A stretch of DNA of 6,854 nucleotides, from positions 1 through 6,854 of the forward strand of contig JAHLFQ010000046.1 of the NCBI GenBank assembly GCA_018883705.1. Reading direction: 5' to 3'. Position 1 is the stretch's first letter, and each line of letters opens with the position of its first letter. A program made the position numbers and the translations under genes. This document shows, piece by piece, positions 5,864 to 6,854 of this stretch. A model generated the notes under the pieces. That model ran no database searches. It was given only the letters and a program-made list of their open reading frames with translations, and was not told where the DNA came from. This DNA is from Candidatus Cellulosilyticum pullistercoris. Its GTDB lineage: Bacteria; Bacillota; Clostridia; Lachnospirales; Cellulosilyticaceae.

Positions 5864-6798
5864 TCACTTACTTCTTAAATATAAGAGTTTTGTTTCATCT
5901 ATTAGAACACCTATATGTTTCTGATTTAAAAGTGTTTCAATTTCATGATACTCTCTACTACTACAAGTATAGATGAGTTTGTAGCCATTAGATGTCCATA
6001 GGTCGATTTTTATTTTATCCGGCATTTTAAATAGTTTTCCTACCTCTACTGCCATGACTTCATCACTTTCTAAATCACTCGTTAATACCATGTCCCCTTC
6101 ACGCATACCTATGGTGTCATAACTGGATTTTATATAAGTTTGTTTCTCTTTCTTTAGCTTTAAGGTTATTCCCCAATCTATAAGATGGACTTCTTCTTCA
6201 TTTAGCCATTTTACCTTGCTCATATTTCTGCATCCCGTTAACCTTGCTGCTGCGACCGTCTCACACTTCATAAATAAATCCTCAGTTCCTTTTATTTCTT
6301 GAATTTGTCCATCTGCCATAACTGCTGTTTGGTCACAGTATTTATAAATTTCCTGACGATTATGTGAGACATATAGTACGGTTCCTTTAAAAGACTGTAA
6401 CGCCTTTTTAAAAGGTTCTTCTATCATAAATCTTAAATGACTATCTAAGGCTGAAAAGGGTTCATCTAACATAAGTATTTCTGGTTGCTGAGCTAAAATC
6501 CTAGCAAGTGCTACACGTTGCTTCTGCCCACCAGATAACATCTTCGGCTTTTTATCTTTTAAATTTTCTATTTCTAATAGCTTTAAATAGCTTTTAATAA
6601 CTTCTTCTTGAAGCTTTTTATCATGGCCTTTCATACCTACTAAGATGTTCTCATACACAGTCATATGATTAAATAGCGCATAGCTTTGAAACATTAACCC
6701 TATATTTCTTTCCTGTACACTTAAATTAATCTTCTGCTTACTATCAAATAAAGTTCTACCATTTAATACAATAGAGCCACTATCAGGTGTCACAATAC
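5864..6798 (-). CDS. modC: Molybdate ABC transporter ATP-binding protein ModC (5'-truncated by contig end)
   Basis: About 311 C-terminal residues of an ABC import ATPase are present. Reading 5' to 3' on the minus strand: GIVTPDSGSIVLNG (the stretch that normally follows the Walker A helix), the Q-loop LMFQSYALF (near 6700), the signature LSGGQ (6538-6524), Walker B ILMLDEP with its catalytic Asp-Glu at 6466-6461, the D-loop SALD, and the switch histidine in YVSHNRQEI. A C-terminal domain of about 150 residues begins with LTGCRNMSKV, a sequence typical of Firmicute ModC, and continues into a TOBE-like region. Roughly 45 N-terminal residues, including Walker A, are missing because the contig ends in adapter sequence; the GTG at 6793-6791 is an internal valine codon, not a start. 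Proximity to mobA supports molybdate over sulfate, polyamine or iron as the substrate. modA and modB are expected just beyond the lost end. Confidence 0.85.
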
Positions 6799-6854
6799 CT
6801 GTCTCTTATACACATCTGACGCTGCCGACGATAGTAACGGGTGTGGGTGTGGGT
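6799..6854. other. Illumina Nextera adapter read-through (not genomic)
   Basis: Positions 6799-6817 are exactly the 19-bp Tn5 mosaic end CTGTCTCTTATACACATCT, and 6818-6831 (GACGCTGCCGACGA) is the rest of the Nextera read-1 transposase adapter in reverse complement. Then come 9 bases in the index position (6832-6840) and GTGTGGGTGTGGGT (6841-6854). That last stretch matches the P5 tail GTGTAGATCTCGGT at 10 of 14 bases, with all four mismatches being A or C read as G. G-for-anything errors are typical of dark cycles in two-colour sequencing. Standard i5 indices are 8 or 10 nt, so the 9-nt gap implies one indel or miscall. The segment is a library artefact and should be trimmed. Confidence 0.97.

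Noticed and set aside
6791..6793. GTG as the start codon of the ABC ATPase
   Set aside because: The reading frame continues upstream as GIV before TPDSG, the normal continuation of the family, and a start here would leave the protein without Walker A. It is an internal valine codon at a broken contig end.
6840..6854. GT-rich tandem repeat (GGTGTGGGTGTGGGT), possibly telomere-like or a G-quadruplex
   Set aside because: It follows the Nextera adapter and matches the P5 tail with A/C bases misread as G, so it is a sequencing artefact.

Overview
The window is about 6.8 kb of AT-rich DNA. Strong purine-rich ribosome binding sites, tight co-directional gene packing and the protein types point to a low-GC Firmicute, most likely an anaerobic member of the Clostridia. 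The genus cannot be fixed from the sequence. The last 56 bases are not genomic: they are Illumina Nextera adapter read-through, so the contig really ends near 6798.

Layout. Positions 1-99 hold the possible tail of an upstream gene and its rho-independent terminator. Positions 112-161 form a compact promoter: a CRP/FNR-family palindrome centred exactly 41.5 bp upstream of the start site predicted from a TATACT -10 box. Positions 195-3930 are a tightly packed three-gene operon (gaps of 1 and 3 bp): a cytoplasmic molybdopterin/[4Fe-4S] reductase of the nitrate reductase type, a four-cluster [4Fe-4S] electron-transfer protein, and an FAD/NAD(P)H oxidoreductase. After a 176-bp gap with a strong hairpin comes a ten-helix TDT/TehA/SLAC1-family membrane protein (4107-5066), closed by a strong terminator. 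Next is mobA (5256-5858), and convergent to it with only 5 bp between them is the 3' part of modC, the molybdate importer ATPase (5864-6798, minus strand), cut by the contig end.

How the genes fit together. The modC product would energise molybdate uptake. MobA would attach GMP to molybdenum cofactor to make the guanine dinucleotide form used by DMSO-reductase-family enzymes. The reductase would carry that cofactor. Electrons would run NADH -> FAD protein -> four-cluster ferredoxin-like protein -> reductase, all in the cytoplasm, because no Tat signal, haem protein or membrane anchor is visible. The TDT protein is a plausible conduit for nitrate, nitrite or another anion. A similar set (nitrate reductase, Fe-S protein, NADH-oxidase-like flavoprotein) is known from the Clostridium perfringens nitrate reduction cluster. 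The likely role is nitrate reduction as an NADH sink during fermentation. No nitrite reductase lies in the window, and nitrate as substrate is inferred from family resemblance.

I see no mobile element, CRISPR array, tRNA or rRNA, and no clearly unprecedented system. The most informative observations are the promoter geometry, the anion-channel-like gene beside the reductase, and the adapter at the contig end.
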